Shown: positions 7,060 through 16,773, numbered from the stretch's first letter. The stretch is 55,841 nt of DNA from an uncultured Lachnospiraceae bacterium (GCA_910578115.1 CAJTPO010000001.1:1-55841), one strand, 5' to 3'. Notes: generated from the letters alone by a model not told the origin. Numbers and translations: made by a program.

Positions 7060-8541
7060 TCAGGCGATGCAGATCGTACTGATCGTTTTAGACGGCAGCG
7101 TGATACGGATGATCTGGCCGTTCATGCGGATCGCGCAGGAGACGTCTGCCTGGCCCCTGTTTAACAAAACGACTGCGAGGGAGCCGTCCGGATTTTTTGC
7201 AGCGGTCAGTTCTGCTTTGTCGTCACAGCGTGAGTGGCCGATCCGCTTCGCACCGGGCAGGAGGAAGCGTGAGAAATGACCGATGTAATGATAGGTCAGA
7301 AGTATGCGGTATGTGCCGTCCTCATTGGCGCAGACAGGTGCACCGAAGCCGGAGGAGACATGCCGCGGGCCGCCGTTTTTATCCACGCAGAGATTCCAGT
7401 CGATCCAACGGTTCATGCCGTTGTTGAGATCGCCGATGATGTCATGCCCGTAGGCGGCGGCATCCTCATATTCCACTTCTGCGATGCTGGGGCCGTTCAT
7501 GCCGGACAGTGCGGCGAAAGGGCTGGTCTTTCCGGGCGGATGGAGGGCACAGCACTCGCTTCCCATCAGTTTTTTGTCCGGGAAGAGGGTGCGCGCCATG
7601 TCAAGAGACTCAAAGTGGTCTCCGGAATACCAGTGGAAGGCGATTCCTTCTATCATTCCGGCAGTCTCGTCGTCGATCATCTCCCGGGCGAATTCAACAA
7701 CCCGTTCTTTATTATGATCCCAGATGTAGAGGCCCACAGTATCGGTCAGGCCGGCTTCTTTGAATACCGGATACAGGTGGTCTTTTAAAAAGGCTTTCTG
7801 CTCTTTGGCACTCCAGACACAGCTGTCCCAGTTGGTCGCCGCGATGGTCTCATTCTGCAGCGTCATCATCGTTACCGGGATACCTTCGTCCAGGTAAGCC
7901 TGTACATATTTGGCAAGGTAGAGCGCCCAGCTTCGGTAGTATTCCTTTTTCAGGCTGCCGCCGTGGCATCTTGACGGGGTGTCATAGTCTATTTCCGGTG
8001 TGAAGGCGGATAAGTCGAATCCGGCTCCGTAGACGGAAGCGTCGTTTTTCGGCCGGGCGGGCGGTGTCTTCCACTGCTTCGGCGGAGACCAGGGACTCAA
8101 CAGGACGCTGAACGGTTCCACAGTCATCGCCATGGCATCTTTTAACAGCGGGATCATATAGGTGCGGTCGCGCTCAATGGAAAAGGTGGTCAGCTCCGGG
8201 TCGGCGATGGGATCCGCCACTGCCTGATATTCCTCCAGAGAATAGTCGCAGCTGTCCATATGCATCCGGATGAAACGGTAGTGCTGCCCGTCCTTCCCGA
8301 AATGGTCTTCGAGGAACTGTTTCTTATCCGTCTCGTTCATTTTAGAATAGAGATATCCGACCGTGTCTGTCAGCGCTCCGCCGAATCCTTCGATCTCCTG
8401 AAAAGTCAGATCAGGATAAAGATTGATAACGTTGGATTCCAGATGCTTTGGCTCGTCCGCCTCCGATGTGACGGACAGGATGTGCTCTTCTACGATGGCT
8501 TTGCCGCCTATGGCGTATGTGGTAATCTGTTTTGCGTTCAT
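7060..8541 (-). CDS. Glycoside hydrolase family 30 protein
   Basis: A 493-residue protein with GH30 (glucosylceramidase-like) hallmarks: QEIEGFGGALTDT near residue 50, SPWSPPKQWK near 150, and the acid/base glutamate in MMTLQNE near residue 233. The nucleophile is in KKLMGSECC near 330, and a beta-sandwich at the C terminus ends in TLPSKTIST. There is no signal peptide, so it acts in the cytoplasm, presumably on oligosaccharides imported by a transporter. GH30 members include beta-glucosidases, beta-xylosidases and endo-beta-1,6-glucanases; the exact activity cannot be fixed here. It is divergent from an AraC regulator at 9011 that probably controls it. Confidence 0.88.
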   Translation of the reverse strand: MNAKQITTYAIGGKAIVEEHILSVTSEADEPKHLESNVINLYPDLTFQEIEGFGGALTDTVGYLYSKMNETDKKQFLEDHFGKDGQHYRFIRMHMDSCDYSLEEYQAVADPIADPELTTFSIERDRTYMIPLLKDAMAMTVEPFSVLLSPWSPPKQWKTPPARPKNDASVYGAGFDLSAFTPEIDYDTPSRCHGGSLKKEYYRSWALYLAKYVQAYLDEGIPVTMMTLQNETIAATNWDSCVWSAKEQKAFLKDHLYPVFKEAGLTDTVGLYIWDHNKERVVEFAREMIDDETAGMIEGIAFHWYSGDHFESLDMARTLFPDKKLMGSECCALHPPGKTSPFAALSGMNGPSIAEVEYEDAAAYGHDIIGDLNNGMNRWIDWNLCVDKNGGPRHVSSGFGAPVCANEDGTYRILLTYHYIGHFSRFLLPGAKRIGHSRCDDKAELTAAKNPDGSLAVVLLNRGQADVSCAIRMNGQIIRITLPSKTISTICIA

Positions 8542-9010
8542 TTTGAAGCCTCCATTGTTTTGATTTTGCTGTTGCTGTTGTTGTTACCGTAGCTGTTGTT
8601 GGCGTTACTGTTGTTACTATAGATTGTTACTGTTTTTTTCTACTGTCCAGTATACTGTATTTTTCTGTAAAAAACCTGTGAGATTCTCGCAAAAACTTCC
8701 AATATTCTGTTACAATTCGCGCGCCGGACGATTGGGGGACTTCAGCAGGATTTTTTGTGAAAAAGATTAGTTGCCGCAGAAAGCATTTAAAATCCGGTGA
8801 GAGTGATCTATAATAGAGTAATCTTTAAGCAGACACAGGATAGAATAGATACAGAACAGTTTTAGAACAGGTACAAAACAGGACAGGTACAGGATAGAGC
8901 AGGTACAAAATGGGACAGGTACAGAATAGAACAGACACAGGACAGATAAAGAGCCATACAGGAAGCCGGCGGCAGAGAGCAGAGCAGGCTGCAAAAGCGG
9001 GGGTATGGAT
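8542..9010. promoter_or_regulatory. Divergent promoter region with degenerate tandem repeats
   Basis: This 470-base gap separates the GH30 gene from the AraC gene. Next to the GH30 start is a TTG/CTG-rich simple-sequence tract (about 8555-8635). At about 8823-8946 there are six to seven imperfect copies of a 16-17-base unit close to ACAGGTACARAATAGR. The GH30 promoter should lie between, around 8600-8750. Short frames through the repeats on the minus strand read as Cys/Leu/Phe-rich repeats and are artefacts of the repeat. Confidence 0.6.
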
Positions 9011-10021
9011 ATGAGGGGATATTATGAGGCAAACAGGGCAGCGGATATGCTGGGGATTCCTGTTTCGGTGATGGTGATCAATGTGATGGTAAACGGCGTC
9101 CACTGGCATGACCATGCGGAGATTCTTTATTGTGTCAAGGGAAAGATGCATGTGCGGGCAGACGGGACTGCGTACCTGCTGCAGGCCGGGGATTTCATTA
9201 CGATAAACGGCGGTGTCAGTCACGAGATCTATGACGGGGAGCCGGGGGATGTGCAGATCATTTGTTCGATCGACAGTAAAATGCTGGGTGATATGGAGGG
9301 CAGGAGCATTTACTGTTCCACGTTGGAAGCGGACAGGGTGGAAATGGAGGATGCCCGGCTGATCCGGCAGGCCCTGTCAGAGATGGCCTGGCTGTGTGCG
9401 GCGGACCTGCCCGTGACAGTGCAGGCGTGCAGGAACCAGCAGCTTCCTGTGCACCCGCTGCAACAGGAGCAGAACTGGAACTGTTATCATATGTATCTGT
9501 ATCAGCTTATGATGGTGCTGGTAAAATACAAAAAGGAAGGAAAAAAGGAGGGGCAGCGCAGGCATGAGCTGATCGACAGTTGTGCAGCTCATATCAATCA
9601 GCATCTTGGGGAAGAGCTGAATGCGGGAGTGCTTGCCCGGTTGCTGCATGTAAGTGAGTCCACGGTGTACCGGCTTTTTTCGGAGCAGGTCGGGATTGCT
9701 TTAAACGAATATATCACGACGGTGCGGCTGAATGCGGTGTGCAGATGTCTTGAGGAAACAACTCAAAAGATTTCGGCCATCGCCTACGAATGCGGTTTTA
9801 CAGGACTGAGCAATTTTTACAGGGTATTTCAAAAGTATGTGGGGATGACGCCGAAGGAATACCGCAGTACCCGAAAGCGCACAGGCGTCCGGCTGTTGTT
9901 TGGGGAACCGGACATTATGAAACTGAACCGCTACCAGAATTTTGAGGAGCTGGGGATCGGCAAAGAGGCGTTTCGGGAAATGTGCCGGCAGCTGCTGTCG
10001 TTCCCGCCGGGGCGATGGTAA
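9011..10021 (+). CDS. AraC-family transcriptional regulator with cupin sensor domain
   Basis: A 336-residue regulator. I prefer ATG 9011, with GGGGG seven bases upstream, over ATG 9005, which is almost against that site. Residues about 10-90 form a cupin (HWHDHAEILYCVKGKMHV, then LLQAGDFITINGGVSHEI), the usual sugar-sensing domain. Two AraC helix-turn-helix motifs lie at about 195-290 (LARLLHVSESTVYRLFSEQV; ISAIAYECGFTGLSNFYRVF, ending GMTPKEYR). A 45-residue tail follows. It is divergent from the GH30 gene and is likely its activator, sensing a product of the pathway. Confidence 0.88.
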   Translation: MRGYYEANRAADMLGIPVSVMVINVMVNGVHWHDHAEILYCVKGKMHVRADGTAYLLQAGDFITINGGVSHEIYDGEPGDVQIICSIDSKMLGDMEGRSIYCSTLEADRVEMEDARLIRQALSEMAWLCAADLPVTVQACRNQQLPVHPLQQEQNWNCYHMYLYQLMMVLVKYKKEGKKEGQRRHELIDSCAAHINQHLGEELNAGVLARLLHVSESTVYRLFSEQVGIALNEYITTVRLNAVCRCLEETTQKISAIAYECGFTGLSNFYRVFQKYVGMTPKEYRSTRKRTGVRLLFGEPDIMKLNRYQNFEELGIGKEAFREMCRQLLSFPPGRW

Positions 10022-10157
10022 TACGGATTCTGAAAATGGTATTTTCCTGATAGTACGCAGAGGGAGAAATACCGTGGAACGAATGTAGACAGGACCTTCA
10101 TTTTGCGGTATTTTTATTTCAGGGGGAAATGACAGGAGCAAATAACGGGGAGGCAGG

Positions 10158-11096
10158 ATGGAGCAGAGGATTTTTGAGACAATAGAAACATTGCGGGAGA
10201 GCATTAACCGCGTCTTTATCGGCAAGGAAGATGTGGTGGAGGATCTGCTGGTGTGCCTTATGGCCGGCGGACATGTGCTGCTGGAGGATGTGCCGGGTGT
10301 GGGAAAGACTTCGCTGGCAGGGGTATTGGCAAAGACCACGTCCTGCAGTTTCGGCAGGATTCAGTTTACGCCGGATACGCTGCCGGGGGATGTGTCCGGC
10401 ATATCGGTCTACAATATGAAAACAGGAGCGTTCGAATACCGGGAGGGGGTGGTGATGAACCAGATCCTGTTGGCGGATGAGATCAACCGGACTTCGCCCA
10501 AGACCCAGGCCAGCCTGCTGGAGGCGATGGCGGAGGGGCAGGTGACGGTGGACGGGGTCGTGCGTGCGCTGCCGGAGCCTTTTATGGTGATCGCCACGCA
10601 GAATCCGGTGGAATTTCTGGGCACCTATCCGCTGCCGGAAGCGCAGATGGACCGCTTTATGATGCGGCTTTCCATCGGTTATCCGGAGCGGGAGCAGGAA
10701 ATCCGGATGGCACAGGCGCATCTGAAAGGCGAGACGCCGGACAGCGCCCGGGCGGTATGCGGTCCGGAGGAAATTCTGCAGTTGAAGGAAGCGGCAACCG
10801 CGGTCAGTGTGAGCGATGCACTGCTTGGTTATATGAAGGATATCGTAGATCTGACCAGACAGGAAGAGCGGTTTATGCTGGGGGCCAGCCCGCGGGCTTT
10901 TCTGGCGCTGATCCGGGCATCACAGGGAAATGCACTGCTCATGGGGAGAGATTTTGTGAAGCCGGATGATGTGAAAGCGGTGGTGATGCAGGTGCTTCTG
11001 CACCGGCTGGCGCTTTCCACGGACGCAAGGCTGCAAAAAGAGGATGCGGCCGCTGTCCTGAAAAGCCTTGTGCTGAAAGCGAAGATACCCATATAA
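10158..11096 (+). CDS. MoxR-family AAA+ ATPase
   Basis: A 312-residue AAA+ protein with Walker A DVPGVGKTSLA near residue 50, Walker B ILLADEINRTSPKTQ near 110 and sensor 1 VIATQNP near 150. A C-terminal lid domain contains SPRAFLALI. MoxR ATPases act as chaperone-like partners of DUF58 and VWA proteins. The start follows a GGGAGGCAGG ribosome site. It is the first gene of a three-gene operon with DUF58 and transglutaminase-domain proteins, a widespread arrangement of unsettled function linked to cell-envelope or protein maturation roles. Confidence 0.92.
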   Translation: MEQRIFETIETLRESINRVFIGKEDVVEDLLVCLMAGGHVLLEDVPGVGKTSLAGVLAKTTSCSFGRIQFTPDTLPGDVSGISVYNMKTGAFEYREGVVMNQILLADEINRTSPKTQASLLEAMAEGQVTVDGVVRALPEPFMVIATQNPVEFLGTYPLPEAQMDRFMMRLSIGYPEREQEIRMAQAHLKGETPDSARAVCGPEEILQLKEAATAVSVSDALLGYMKDIVDLTRQEERFMLGASPRAFLALIRASQGNALLMGRDFVKPDDVKAVVMQVLLHRLALSTDARLQKEDAAAVLKSLVLKAKIPI

Positions 11097-11112
11097 ATGG
11101 ACAGGATAGAAT

Positions 11113-12348
11113 ATGGAAATGAAAAGGAACGTGAAGAGAAGAGAGAAAAGGAATGGGAAGAGGGCAGGAGTCAGCCGTCAGATAAGACTGCGAAGGTGGG
11201 GATTGCTCGGGTTGTGGCTGCTTTCTCTGGTGGCAATCAGCTTCTACGGGGGAGCGGTCAGTTACGGCTTCTTTTTTGGGTTGACGCTTGTACCGGTGGT
11301 GTCGGCGGTCTATCTTCTGGCGGTCTATCTCCGGTTTAAGATCTATCAAAAGCTGGAGAGCAGGAATGTGGTGTGCGGGCAGCCGGTACCCTACTTTTTC
11401 GTATTGCAGAATGACGATTATTTTGCATTTACGAGTGTGGGCGTGCGGCTGTTTTCTTCTTTTTCCTATGTGGAAAAGCTGCCCGACGGGACGTCTTATG
11501 AGCTGCTGCCGGGGGACAAATATACTTTTGAGACGAAACTTGTCTGTAAATACCGGGGAGAGTATGAGGTGGGGGTCAAGGAGATCGTGATCACGGATTT
11601 CCTGCGGCTGTTTCAGATAAGCTACCGTGTGCCGGAGACGATCAAGGCGCTGGTTCTGCCGAGGGTCGTGCGGGTCGATGAGCTGCAGTGCATCGCGGAC
11701 ATCCAGACTCTTTTGCAGCGGGAGACATATCGGGCACAGACGCAGGCCGATGTGGTGGTGCGGGATTATGTACCGGGGGATGCGTTAAAGCAGATCCACT
11801 GGAAGGCCACTGCCAGGGCGCAGGCGCTGAAAGTAAGAAATCGCACCGGGGAGGAGCAGGCGGGTATCGCGATTTTGTGCGATACGAAACGGTACAGCGG
11901 CGACAACCGGGAATATCTGCCGCTGGAAAATAAGATGCTGGAGGTGCTTCTGACGCTTACGGTCTATTTTGCACAGCGGAATATGGCCTGTGAGATCTGT
12001 TACGGACAGCGGGGCATGGTGCGCAGCCATGTGCAGGATCTGCAGGACTTCGATGCCTTTTACCGGCAGGCGGCCAGGATAGACTTTGCGAAAGAGGAAT
12101 CGGTGGAGGAGACGGGCAGGCAGGCTTTGACAAGCGGTGTCGGGCGGGAATGCAGGATCCTTTTTTTCGTGCTGCATATGTGGTCGGATGTGGTCTGGAA
12201 GATGGCGGAACAGATTGCGGCGGGCGGCGGGATCGCAGTACTGTGTCTGGTCACGGATGGGAACATGGACGAGTATCTTAAGCTTGGCAGTGAGCGGAAA
12301 AGGATCGTGGTGGTTCCAGTGGAAGCGGAACTGGAGGGGAAATTGTGA
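11113..12348 (+). CDS. DUF58 domain-containing membrane protein
   Basis: A 411-residue protein. Two N-terminal membrane segments (about residues 33-75) follow a very basic start. The DUF58 core is visible as VVVRDYVPGDALKQIHWKAT near residue 220, with KVRNRTGEEQAG after it. The C-terminal part resembles a VWA-like fold (AIL..DTK). It lies 17 bases after the moxR gene and overlaps the start of the transglutaminase gene by one base (TGATG). It is the usual partner of MoxR ATPases. The molecular function of the family is not established. Confidence 0.88.
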   Translation: MEMKRNVKRREKRNGKRAGVSRQIRLRRWGLLGLWLLSLVAISFYGGAVSYGFFFGLTLVPVVSAVYLLAVYLRFKIYQKLESRNVVCGQPVPYFFVLQNDDYFAFTSVGVRLFSSFSYVEKLPDGTSYELLPGDKYTFETKLVCKYRGEYEVGVKEIVITDFLRLFQISYRVPETIKALVLPRVVRVDELQCIADIQTLLQRETYRAQTQADVVVRDYVPGDALKQIHWKATARAQALKVRNRTGEEQAGIAILCDTKRYSGDNREYLPLENKMLEVLLTLTVYFAQRNMACEICYGQRGMVRSHVQDLQDFDAFYRQAARIDFAKEESVEETGRQALTSGVGRECRILFFVLHMWSDVVWKMAEQIAAGGGIAVLCLVTDGNMDEYLKLGSERKRIVVVPVEAELEGKL

Positions 12349-14852
12349 TGGAAGACGGCCGGCATTTGTGGGAAAGATCAGGAAGGCCTGGGCCGGAAAC
12401 ACGGCAGGATGGCTTTGCAGGCATTGGGAACAGGGCGTGGAAGATGTACAGGGCGGGACAGAACGGCTATCGTCTGCTGAATACGGGGATGCTGCTTGGC
12501 ATTGTACTGGCTGGAGCGGGACAGTTTCTGGGAATCGGGACGCTTTCTTACCTGCATGTCCTGACTGCGGCGGCAGTGCTGATATTCTGTACGGTATTGC
12601 AGTGGTGTACGGTGAAAGGCAGAGCAGTGTGCGTGCTTTTGACGCTTGTATTTCTGGGAGTGGCGGCATTGGCCGCGGGTGTGGAACGGAGCGGGATTTT
12701 TCTCCAGTCCTGGCTTCGCTGGCTGACGGGTCAGGAGGGATGGGTCGGGGAATGGCACTTGTGGTATGAGCTTTTGCAGGTTGTGACAGTGGCCTTCGCC
12801 GGTTATGGCATACAGTTTATCCTGGAACGGTTTCTGGTGATCAGGGTGCTGACGGCGGATCTGGTAATCTCTTACCTGTTGTTCTGCCTGCTGACGGAGT
12901 GGGAAGTTCCTGCTGCGGCGGTGGCTTTTTCGCTGTGCTATATCATGGTGGTCTATGCGGAGTGGATACAGCGGGAATGGGATAAGGTAAAAGGCAGAGA
13001 CCGGAAACGGTATATGCTGTGGATTATGCCTTTTATGGGACTTTATTTTGTGCTGCTGCTGTGTATGCCAACGCCCAGGGAGCCTTACGAGTGGCGGTTT
13101 GTGAAGGATACCTGGTCTCAGATCGGTGAGTCTTTGATCGGGCTGAGCCAGAATTTCATGCGGGGCGGCGGAGATGATTTCGATACGACGTTGAGCGGGT
13201 TTTCCGGGGATGGCCTGCTGCAGGATGAGCTGCAGGAAAATGACCGGGAGATGATGACGGTGCAGGGGACAGGCAGTCTTGTGACCAATGTGTATCTGAC
13301 GGGAAAGGTTTATGATACCTTTGACGGAAAGGGGTGGCAGCAGAAATATCATGGGACAGGATTCGGGCCGGCGGAGGACGGTATTCGGGGATTCTGGGAT
13401 GCGCTGCAGACCCAGGAGGCGGCCAGGCTGTATGAAGCTGCATTGATGAAAGATCAGATTTCTGCGGTCAAGCTGCGGATTCGATATAAATATTTTCGCA
13501 CGTCCTGTCTGTTCGTCCCTTTGAAGACGAGAGAGGTCCGGATGGAGCGGACCCGGGAATTCTATGCCTGGGACGGGGATAACCTTCTTTTCCGGGAAAA
13601 AAGGGGGTACGGTACGACGTATGAGGTCAATTATTATCAGCTCAATGCGGGAGCGGACGTTTTTGACCGCTTTGTGCGGGCGGTGAGCACGGGTGCGGGA
13701 GCAGAGGATGTGGCAAAAGACCGGACCGGGGCAGGTGCAGCAGACGCGGACAGGGCAGGCACAGCGAGGGCAGGCAGGGCCGGTACGGATACGGTCGAGG
13801 CGGACAGAGGGGCAAAAGACGGATATGGTGCAGGAGCAGGCCGGTTGGCAGACGCGGAGAAACGGCGGCAGCAGATTTACCAGGTGTACACGGAGGACGT
13901 GGAGCTTTCGGAAAAGACGTGGCAGTATGTGGAAGCGTTGACGGCGGGGGCACAGGATCCGTTGGAGCGGCTGCGGCGGCTGGAAGCGGAGCTGGAATCT
14001 TTTACTTATACGAAGCAGCCGCGCAGACTGCCGGAAGAGATAGAGAGTGGAGGTACATTCCTGGAATATTTTCTGCTGGAGGGCAGGGAGGGGTACTGCA
14101 CCCATTTTGCTACGGCTTTCGTGCTGCTGGCGAGGGCGCAGGGAATGCCGGCCCGGTATGTGCAGGGGTTTTGCGTGCCGATGAAAAGGGAGGACGAGGT
14201 GTCTGTGTATGGCGATATGGCCCATGCCTGGCCGGAAGTTTATTTCGACGGTGTGGGCTGGATTCCTTTCGAGCCTACACCGGGATATGCAGGCCTTCGT
14301 TATACGCCCTGGGCGACAGAAGAAGGGAACGGGAGTCTGGCGGTTTCTAACGGGGATGCCGGACGCAGGCCGACAGGGGATGCGGATGCTGTCGCGTCTG
14401 CAAAGGAGGAGATTCCGGCTGTGGAGGAAACCCCGGCAGCAGGGGTACAAGCCCTGCGGTTTCCGGCGGTATTTGGTTATGCGGCGCTGGCTGTCTGCGT
14501 GACAGGGAGCGGCATTCTGGCGTTGCAGCAGGCGATACGCAGACGGCGTTACCGAAGAATGGATGTGACAGGGCAGTTTCGGATGGAGGTTGCCGTTGTC
14601 GTGCGGGCGCTTGGATTTCTCGGGCTGCGCAGGGAAGAGGGAGAGACATTGCAGGAGTTCCGGGAGCGTGCGGTGCGTGGCGGTACGCTGCAGTGTATCA
14701 GCGACTATGAAGAGATTCTGTATGGGGAGAAGGCTGCAGAACAGGAGATGCTGCAGACTGCCGTCCGTGAGCGGCAGGAACTGCTGGCGGCGCTGCGGGA
14801 GCGGAAGAAGTGGCGGTATGTTCTGTTTTGGTGGATGTTGACGGATGAATGA
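12348..14852 (+). CDS. TgpA-like membrane transglutaminase-domain protein
   Basis: An 834-residue membrane protein starting at ATG 12348, overlapping the DUF58 stop. About seven N-terminal membrane segments (residues 45-250) are followed by an extracellular region. The transglutaminase core has the catalytic Cys in GREGYCTHFATAF near residue 580 and the His in DMAHAWPEVYFDGVGWIPFE near 622. A further membrane segment lies near residue 710, with a cytoplasmic DUF4129-like tail. An unusual low-complexity Ala/Gly/Asp/Arg insert (about residues 445-505) precedes the catalytic core. This is the third gene of the MoxR-DUF58-TgpA operon. The natural substrate is unknown; a protease or cross-linking role in the envelope is inferred. 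Confidence 0.88.
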   Translation: MEDGRHLWERSGRPGPETRQDGFAGIGNRAWKMYRAGQNGYRLLNTGMLLGIVLAGAGQFLGIGTLSYLHVLTAAAVLIFCTVLQWCTVKGRAVCVLLTLVFLGVAALAAGVERSGIFLQSWLRWLTGQEGWVGEWHLWYELLQVVTVAFAGYGIQFILERFLVIRVLTADLVISYLLFCLLTEWEVPAAAVAFSLCYIMVVYAEWIQREWDKVKGRDRKRYMLWIMPFMGLYFVLLLCMPTPREPYEWRFVKDTWSQIGESLIGLSQNFMRGGGDDFDTTLSGFSGDGLLQDELQENDREMMTVQGTGSLVTNVYLTGKVYDTFDGKGWQQKYHGTGFGPAEDGIRGFWDALQTQEAARLYEAALMKDQISAVKLRIRYKYFRTSCLFVPLKTREVRMERTREFYAWDGDNLLFREKRGYGTTYEVNYYQLNAGADVFDRFVRAVSTGAGAEDVAKDRTGAGAADADRAGTARAGRAGTDTVEADRGAKDGYGAGAGRLADAEKRRQQIYQVYTEDVELSEKTWQYVEALTAGAQDPLERLRRLEAELESFTYTKQPRRLPEEIESGGTFLEYFLLEGREGYCTHFATAFVLLARAQGMPARYVQGFCVPMKREDEVSVYGDMAHAWPEVYFDGVGWIPFEPTPGYAGLRYTPWATEEGNGSLAVSNGDAGRRPTGDADAVASAKEEIPAVEETPAAGVQALRFPAVFGYAALAVCVTGSGILALQQAIRRRRYRRMDVTGQFRMEVAVVVRALGFLGLRREEGETLQEFRERAVRGGTLQCISDYEEILYGEKAAEQEMLQTAVRERQELLAALRERKKWRYVLFWWMLTDE

Positions 14853-14950
14853 CATAAGGTTATCTGTTCAAATGGATATAATAAATACACACGATTTGGA
14901 ATGTCAGAAATGTTTGGGTAGAATCTGCTGATTTCCTCATAAAAAAGGAT

Positions 14951-14985
14951 TTTAGGACAATTCTGCAACATTTGGATAGTATGAT
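14951..14985 (+). promoter_or_regulatory. Promoter box of the two-component/ABC module, copy 1
   Basis: The box begins TTTAGGACAATTCTGCAACA at 14951 and runs to 14973, with TATGAT at 14980-14985. It holds two ACATTT-like half-sites 11 bp apart (ACAATT and ACATTT), the spacing at which OmpR-family dimers bind. A 22/23 identical copy precedes the ABC genes at 16774. Confidence 0.65.
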
Positions 14986-15016
14986 ACATTTAAAACAATG
15001 GAGCGGACATGAATAC

Positions 15017-15703
15017 ATGAAAAAAATCATTATTGTTGAAGATGATACTTTATTAAATAAAACCCTTGCCTATAATCTTATATCAGATGGTTATGAGGTT
15101 GTTTCTGCATATTCGTATTCTATGGCAGTCAGTTTATTAAAGGAAGAATATCATCTTGCTTTGTTAGATGTCAAACTGCCCGATGGAAGCGGGCTTGATT
15201 TTTGCAGCAAATTGAAAGAAAAATATCCAGAAACTTACGTTATCTTTTTAACCGCCAATGATAAGGAAAGTGATATGCTAAAGGGGTATGAGGTCGGTGG
15301 ATCTGACTATATAACAAAACCTTTTTCTGTAGCAGTGCTTTGTAAGAAGATAGCCGCTGTATTTGAAACCATAGAACAGCATCAACCACGCCATGACTTA
15401 TACGAGGATGGTTTTCTTAAAATTGATTTTTCCGAACAGTGTGCGACACTGGATGGCAATCCTGTTGATTTCACACCAAAGGAATATCGTGCCTTATTCC
15501 TGTTTACTAAGAATGACAGGTTGATTTTGACGAAAAGACAGCTTTTGGAAAGATTGTGGGATATTGACGGCGACTTTGTGGATGAACATACACTGACTAC
15601 TATAATCAGCCGTATCCGTAAAAAAATCGAAGTCGATGGACACAAGTATATTAAAACCGCTTACGGCATGGGTTATCAATGGATTGGTGGTGAACAGAAA
15701 TGA
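15017..15703 (+). CDS. OmpR-family response regulator
   Basis: A 228-residue regulator. I chose ATG 15017 (MKKIIIVEDD) because the receiver domain starts right there; the frame upstream adds non-homologous residues. The receiver has acidic EDD near residue 8, the phospho-acceptor Asp in LLDVKLPDG near 50, Thr in FLTAND and Lys in YITKPF. A winged-helix DNA-binding domain follows (FTPKEYRALFLFTKN; HTLTTIISRIRKKI; TAYGMGYQW). It overlaps the histidine kinase gene by four bases. Its likely targets are the shared boxes at 14951 and 16774. Confidence 0.92.
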   Translation: MKKIIIVEDDTLLNKTLAYNLISDGYEVVSAYSYSMAVSLLKEEYHLALLDVKLPDGSGLDFCSKLKEKYPETYVIFLTANDKESDMLKGYEVGGSDYITKPFSVAVLCKKIAAVFETIEQHQPRHDLYEDGFLKIDFSEQCATLDGNPVDFTPKEYRALFLFTKNDRLILTKRQLLERLWDIDGDFVDEHTLTTIISRIRKKIEVDGHKYIKTAYGMGYQWIGGEQK

Positions 15704-16740
15704 AACTTCAAAATATATCAATCCGAAAATTTCTACGGTTAGTGATAATGGGGGCAGCTTCTACTTCAGCTTTTTTACTTTTATCTTTTTATTTCTTTAC
15801 TGACAGCAGCACTCTTGCACTTTATGGATTGCTTCTGACCATTACTTTTTTTGCATGGGGATTTTTTTTCTTGAAGTTCTTTCAAAAAAGGATTTCTGAA
15901 TTTACAAACAGCTTATGCAGGACGCTTGACGATATGATAAGTGGAAGTGAAAGAGCGTTTACAGATTTGGAAGCGGAAACTTCATTCGCCCGCATTTCAC
16001 ACCGACTGGAACGGCTCTACAATATCATGCAGATAAACCGTCATAAGGTAGAGGAAGAAAAGGCAGAGCTACAGTCCCTTTTGTCAGACATTTCACATCA
16101 GACAAAAACACCGATTTCAAATCTTAAAATGATAAACGATACTCTTTTGGCAAGGAGAATGACAGAAGAAAAGCAGAAAGAGTTTCTGCAGGCTGCGGGA
16201 AGCCAGCTTGATAAACTGGATTTCCTTATTCAGGCAATGGTAAAGACTTCTCGGCTTGAAACGGGCGTTATTACTTTGGAAAAGAAAAAAGTTCCTTTCA
16301 CAGACACGCTTACCGCTGCATTAAACAGCGTTCTTGCGCCGCTTGAGAGAAAGCAGATTACTTTGTTTGTGGATTGCCCGGATAATCTGACTTTTTACCA
16401 TGATAGCCGTTGGACGGCGGAAGCATTATATAATATTTTGGATAATGCGGTGAAATACACCCCTGCTTATGGCAGTATTCGCGTGAACGTGCAGGAATGG
16501 GAAATGCATTTTAAGATAGACATTGAAGATACAGGCAGGGGTATTCCTGAAAAAGAACAGGCAGCGATTTTCAAGCGCTTCTATCGGGAGGAAGCAGTAC
16601 ATGATATAGATGGGATAGGCATTGGTCTTTACCTTGCCCGTGAGATTATTACCATGCAGGGCGGCTATATCCGGGTTACTTCCAACGTTGGAAACGGCTC
16701 TACGTTTTCCGTCTTCCTGCCAAAAAATAAAATGTCCTGA
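15700..16740 (+). CDS. Sensor histidine kinase of an ABC-linked two-component system
   Basis: A 346-residue kinase. Two N-terminal membrane segments (about residues 14-32 and 38-58) are separated by only a few residues, so there is almost no extracellular sensor. This resembles intramembrane-sensing kinases that receive their signal through an FtsX-type ABC transporter. The H-box is SDISHQTKTPISNLK near residue 130. The N-box is NILDNAVKYTP, G1 is DTGRGIP and G2 is GIGIGLYLAREI. A FtsX-type ABC transporter lies 100 bases downstream. The arrangement suggests sensing of and resistance to an envelope-active peptide antibiotic. Confidence 0.88.
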   Translation: MKLQNISIRKFLRLVIMGAASTSAFLLLSFYFFTDSSTLALYGLLLTITFFAWGFFFLKFFQKRISEFTNSLCRTLDDMISGSERAFTDLEAETSFARISHRLERLYNIMQINRHKVEEEKAELQSLLSDISHQTKTPISNLKMINDTLLARRMTEEKQKEFLQAAGSQLDKLDFLIQAMVKTSRLETGVITLEKKKVPFTDTLTAALNSVLAPLERKQITLFVDCPDNLTFYHDSRWTAEALYNILDNAVKYTPAYGSIRVNVQEWEMHFKIDIEDTGRGIPEKEQAAIFKRFYREEAVHDIDGIGIGLYLAREIITMQGGYIRVTSNVGNGSTFSVFLPKNKMS

Positions 16741-16773
16741 AATTGAAGCAATTCAAAGAATATTTCCATGACG

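Noticed and set aside
8767..8994. Minus-strand frame with repeating Cys/Leu/Phe-rich pattern
   Set aside because: It is simply the translation of the degenerate intergenic repeat on the opposite strand; no ribosome site and no family features.
12378..14855. 825-residue open frame on the minus strand
   Set aside because: It lies antisense to the transglutaminase gene, is Arg/His/Pro-rich as expected from GC-biased antisense codons, and has no domain logic.
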